Positions 62,813 to 64,000 of a stretch of 64,000 nucleotides of DNA are shown in pieces. Below the pieces are notes generated by a model. It saw only the letters and a program-made list of their open reading frames with translations, did not search any database and was not told the origin of the DNA. The first letter of the stretch is position 1. The number at the start of each line of letters is the position of its first letter. The position numbers were made by a program, and so were the translations under genes. This DNA is from Streptomyces sp. TG1A-8 (lineage in GTDB: Bacteria; Actinomycetota; Actinomycetes; Streptomycetales; Streptomycetaceae), in NCBI RefSeq assembly GCF_030499535.1, contig NZ_JASTLB010000001.1, forward strand, positions 4,712,001 through 4,776,000, written 5' to 3'.

Positions 62813-64000
62813 GTGACGCAGCCTGATGTGAGCGTGATCATCGGGGCGTACGAGGCGATGCCGTACCTGGTCGAGTGCCTGGCATCCGTGGAGGCGCAGA
62901 CCATCGACCCGGGCCGCATCGAGGTCATCGCCGTCGACGACGGCTCCACGGACGGCACGGGGGAGTACCTGGAGCGGTTCGCGGCCCGCGCCCCCATGCC
63001 CGTCACCGTGGTCCGCCAGGAGAACTCCGGCGGCCCCAGCGGCCCGCGCAACGTCGGCCTCGGCAAGGCCGCCGGACGCTACGTGTTCTTCCTCGACGCC
63101 GACGACCGGCTCGGCCCCGAGGCCCTGGAGCGCATGGTCGCCCTGGCCGACAGGAACGGCACCGACGTCGTCCTCGGCCGCGTCGAGGGCGTCAACCGGA
63201 CCGCGCCGAAGTCCATGTGGGGCAAGACCCTGGACCGGACCGACGTCTTCTCCTCCAACATCAAGTTCACGCTCAGCGCGCAGAAGCTCTTCCGCCGCGA
63301 CCTGCTGACCCGGCACGGCATGCGGTTCGACGAGTCCCTGTGGACCGGCGAGGACGCGTTGTTCACCATGGAGGCGTACCTGAGGGCGGACGGCGTCTCC
63401 GTGCTCGCCGACTACACCTGCTACTACCTGGTGGGCCGCGAGGACGGCAAGCACGTGACGAAGAGCGGCGGTTACGCCCTGCGCTTCGACTCCGCGCGCG
63501 CCCTGATGAAGCTGATCGCCGATCTGGTCCCGCCCGGTGACCGGCGCGACTCGCTGATGGTCCGGCCCTTCCTCATCACCCTGCTGCCGCAGTTCGGGCC
63601 CCGGTTCCTCAAGGACGACGAGGAGGTGCGCCGGCACAAGCTGGAGCTGGCCAAGCCGCTCATGGAGGCCCACTGGACGCCCGGGGTGGCCCGCCGCCTG
63701 AAGGTCGGGGAGCGGCTTCGGCTGCACCTGGTGGCCCAGCAGCGGCCCGACCTGCTCCTGGACGTCGTGGAGTTCGTCAAGGCGAAGAGACAGGCCGCCG
63801 CCGTCCTGGAGAAGCGCGGCACCCGGATCTACCTCGTCTACCCGCACTTCCGGTCCAGGGCGGCCGGCGTCCCCGACCACGTCTACCTCGCCGAACCCCG
63901 CGAGGCCCGCGCCTTCGAGGGCTACCGCGAGGCGGCCGCCCAGTCCTTCCCGCGCCGGGTCCTGCGCAGGATCCGGCGGATGCTGCCGAGCGCGGGCGCC
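62813..64000 (+). CDS. Family 2 glycosyltransferase, 3' end cut by window edge
   Basis: 396 codons are visible from GTG 62813, which follows GAGGGGGAA, and the frame is open to the right edge. The GT-A fold has VSVIIGAYEAMPYLVECLAS, VDDGSTDGTG at residues 41-50 and the metal-binding D95-A-D97-D98 in FFLDADDRLG. GEDALFTMEAYLRA resembles the (E/G)ED helper segment. It probably transfers a sugar to the teichoic-acid-like polymer or its linkage unit. No transmembrane helix in the visible part. Its 307-bp upstream gap holds the terminator and a TACACT element. Confidence 0.9.
   Translation, partial: MTQPDVSVIIGAYEAMPYLVECLASVEAQTIDPGRIEVIAVDDGSTDGTGEYLERFAARAPMPVTVVRQENSGGPSGPRNVGLGKAAGRYVFFLDADDRLGPEALERMVALADRNGTDVVLGRVEGVNRTAPKSMWGKTLDRTDVFSSNIKFTLSAQKLFRRDLLTRHGMRFDESLWTGEDALFTMEAYLRADGVSVLADYTCYYLVGREDGKHVTKSGGYALRFDSARALMKLIADLVPPGDRRDSLMVRPFLITLLPQFGPRFLKDDEEVRRHKLELAKPLMEAHWTPGVARRLKVGERLRLHLVAQQRPDLLLDVVEFVKAKRQAAAVLEKRGTRIYLVYPHFRSRAAGVPDHVYLAEPREARAFEGYREAAAQSFPRRVLRRIRRMLPSAGA

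Overview
The window is about 73% G+C by eye, has codons dominated by G/C at the third position, uses many GTG starts, and carries an mreBCD-pbp2-rodA cluster beside clpP1-clpP2-clpX, a mycothiol-type nitroreductase, and a very large repeat-bearing RNase E/G. Together these indicate a Streptomyces chromosome, in the core arm. The housekeeping backbone (pepN, nitroreductase, rpiB, nei-type glycosylase, tig, clpP1, clpP2, clpX, valS, folC, DUF4233 gene, ndk, rne, rplU, rpmA, obgE) runs in the order I remember for Mycobacterium tuberculosis. Several blocks are inserted into it.

Layout. 1-3.0 kb: pepN (cut by the left edge) and a nitroreductase. 3.0-14.1 kb: a sugar or polyol uptake and catabolism block. 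A minus-strand operon encodes a binding lipoprotein, two permeases, an ATPase, a DeoR regulator, a second ATPase, a 2-hydroxyacid dehydrogenase and an FGGY kinase, almost all translationally coupled. It is divergent from a second FGGY kinase and a histidine phosphatase. 14.1-17.5 kb: sodF with a clear Nur (nickel) operator, bioY, and an amino-acid permease. 17.7-22.8 kb: rpiB, a Nei-type glycosylase, a membrane PP2C phosphatase, an HD protein, an acyltransferase and a small membrane protein. 22.85-23.16 kb: tRNA-Gly(TCC) and tRNA-Pro(TGG), divergent. 23.3-27.8 kb: tig, clpP1, clpP2, clpX. 27.9-34.2 kb: a repeat-rich membrane protein, valS, folC, a DUF4233 protein, ndk.

34.4-40.9 kb: the lateral and spore wall machinery mreB, mreC, mreD, pbp2, rodA. 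40.9-47.8 kb: a CYTH-CHAD protein and two radical-SAM-associated genes. The latter are separated by an inserted gene encoding a coiled-coil, Mrr-like nuclease and TerD fusion. 48.1-55.3 kb: rne, rplU, rpmA, obgE. 55.7 kb to the right edge: a cell-envelope polymer block with a PhoD-type phosphodiesterase, a sulfotransferase-like protein, a fused CDP-ribitol synthase (IspD-like plus SDR), a CDP-polyol glycerophosphotransferase-like polymerase and a family 2 glycosyltransferase (cut by the right edge). Its place near mre and obgE suggests a teichoic-acid-like polymer of the wall or spore wall.

Signals worth noting: 14 hairpin terminators, including a perfect 30-bp stem between convergent clpX and its neighbour; several apparently leaderless genes with a -10 element 6-7 bases before the start codon; and a ClgR-like box before clpP1. 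I saw no insertion sequence, CRISPR array or prophage. Most other long open frames are antisense artefacts of the high G+C content.
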